Positions 5,441 to 5,829 of a stretch of DNA of 5,829 nucleotides are shown one piece after another (positions within the stretch are counted from its first letter, which is position 1; every line of letters starts with the position of its first letter). A model generated the notes under the pieces. It had not been told where the DNA came from. It was given only the letters and a program-made list of their open reading frames with translations, and did no database searches. Both the position numbers and the translations under genes were made by a program. The DNA is from DRYM01 sp964564025 (GTDB lineage: Archaea; Thermoproteota; Thermoprotei_A; EX4484-217-1), in NCBI GenBank assembly GCA_964564025.1, contig CAZLZO010000063.1, positions 1-5,829 of the forward strand. Direction: 5' to 3'.

Positions 5441-5708
5441 AGAAGGCAGAAAACTTCAAAGAAACATTGAAGCACGACCCCAAAGAAGCAGAAGAGCAAA
5501 TCTGGGAAGAAATAGAGTGGCTCAATGAAAACAAAGACTTCCTAGGAAAAGCAGTGGAAGCAGCAGTAGACCCAGCACTAGAAATATTCAGTGAAAACCA
5601 ACACGCAAAGACTGGGCCACACTAAGAACGCTCCTACTAAAAGAAGTACTCCTAACACTACAAGCAATAAACCCTTCAGCTCACCAACAACATTGCCAGC
5701 GTCTGTAA
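5401..5708 (+). pseudogene. Interrupted coding-like frame downstream of vapC
   Basis: ATG at 5401 opens a frame that stops at TGA (5419-5421) after six codons, then continues open for 67 codons to TAA at 5623. The second part reads like a soluble helical protein: VKQKILEKAENFKETLKHDP, EAEEQIWEEIEWLNENKDFL, GKAVEAAVDPALEIFSEN. Near 5600 the coding look moves to another frame (from 5604: RKDWATLRTLLLKEVLLTLQ and AINP), which ends at 5706. One in-frame stop and one frameshift suggest a decaying gene, possibly once co-transcribed with vapBC. Alternatively the middle part could be a short gene starting at TTG 5467 (MKHDPKEAEEQ). T is only about 13 percent of 5401-5580, unlike vapB. No family recognised. 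Confidence 0.4.
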
Positions 5709-5763
5709 TGGCTCGAGGCTTGATTGGAGCTGTAGTTAACGAGGCTTCCCCTTTTTGAAACAA
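5578..5763 (-). CDS. Possible 61-residue single-helix membrane protein
   Basis: TTG at 5763 has AGAGGA (about 5774-5769) six bases upstream, a well-placed ribosome binding site, and follows the end of the right-edge gene by 16 bases. The product has a polar N-terminus (with TTAPIKPRAITDAGNVVGEL) and a hydrophobic segment from about residue 31 to 57 (LKGLLLVVLGVLLLVGAFLV and on). It overlaps the plus-strand interrupted frame at 5578-5708, and Leu-rich antisense pairs can create false membrane segments, so only one of the two is likely real. Function unknown. Confidence 0.3.
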   Translation of the reverse strand: MFQKGEASLTTAPIKPRAITDAGNVVGELKGLLLVVLGVLLLVGAFLVWPSLCVLVFTEYF

Positions 5764-5779
5764 GCATTTCCTCTAAAGC

Positions 5780-5829
5780 TTAAGCTACTAAGTGTTCATA
5801 AGCTTCCTTCTTATCAGCTTCTTCAACAG
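5780..5829 (-). CDS. C-terminal tail of an unidentified gene entering from the right edge
   Basis: The minus-strand frame from 5827 reads VEEADKKEAYEHLVA and stops with TAA at 5782-5780. The charged, alanine-containing helix-like tail is what a gene end looks like, and the other two frames contain stops or look non-coding. Only 15 codons are visible, so neither family nor function can be given. It would be transcribed toward vapC, that is, convergently. Confidence 0.35.
   Translation of the reverse strand, partial: VEEADKKEAYEHLVA

Noticed and set aside
5015..5499. Two long minus-strand frames opposite vapC and the following tract
   Set aside because: Their Phe-, Cys- and Leu-rich products are the expected antisense of A-rich coding DNA, and the plus strand has clear PIN-domain catalytic residues.

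Overview
The window looks archaeal and probably belongs to a thermophilic or sediment lineage of the Thermoproteota/Bathyarchaeia type; the exact lineage cannot be fixed from the sequence. The signs are GGTGA- and GGAGG-type ribosome binding sites, frequent GTG and TTG starts, TATA-like boxes about 25 bases before likely transcript starts, a possible leaderless antitoxin gene, an Lrp/AsnC regulator and an AbrB/PIN VapBC pair. The DNA is AT-rich, and no rRNA, tRNA, CRISPR array or recognisable insertion sequence is visible.

Left and centre (1-3606, all minus strand). Read in the direction of transcription this is a compact operon: a creatininase-family metal amidohydrolase (2830-3606), a 45-residue single-helix membrane protein (2685-2822), a sodium:solute symporter of the SSS family (1213-2688) and a DUF1445/D-glutamate-cyclase-like enzyme (396-1196). 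Gaps are 7 bases, a 4-base ATGA overlap, then 16 bases. A small 89-codon ORF (99-368) and the start of another gene (1-97) follow at short spacing and may share the transcript. Together the genes suggest uptake of a small organic substrate followed by hydrolysis of a cyclic amide. A lactam such as 5-oxoproline is one candidate, but the substrate is inference.

Centre (3607-4218). A divergent Lrp/AsnC-family regulator lies on the plus strand. The 156-base gap holds TATA-like boxes for both directions, a 7-bp inverted repeat and two short AT palindromes 31 bp apart. The layout is typical of a local regulator controlling itself and the transport/hydrolase operon.

Right (4219-5829). A 465-base stretch contains at most one doubtful 40-codon ORF. 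It is followed by a VapB (AbrB-like) antitoxin and a VapC (PIN-domain) toxin, whose promoter has TGTGGG motifs around the TATA-like box. Downstream of vapC the plus strand becomes strongly T-poor and carries an interrupted coding-like frame (in-frame TGA, then an apparent frameshift), probably a decaying gene. A short membrane-protein ORF on the minus strand competes with it. The tail of another minus-strand gene reaches the right edge.
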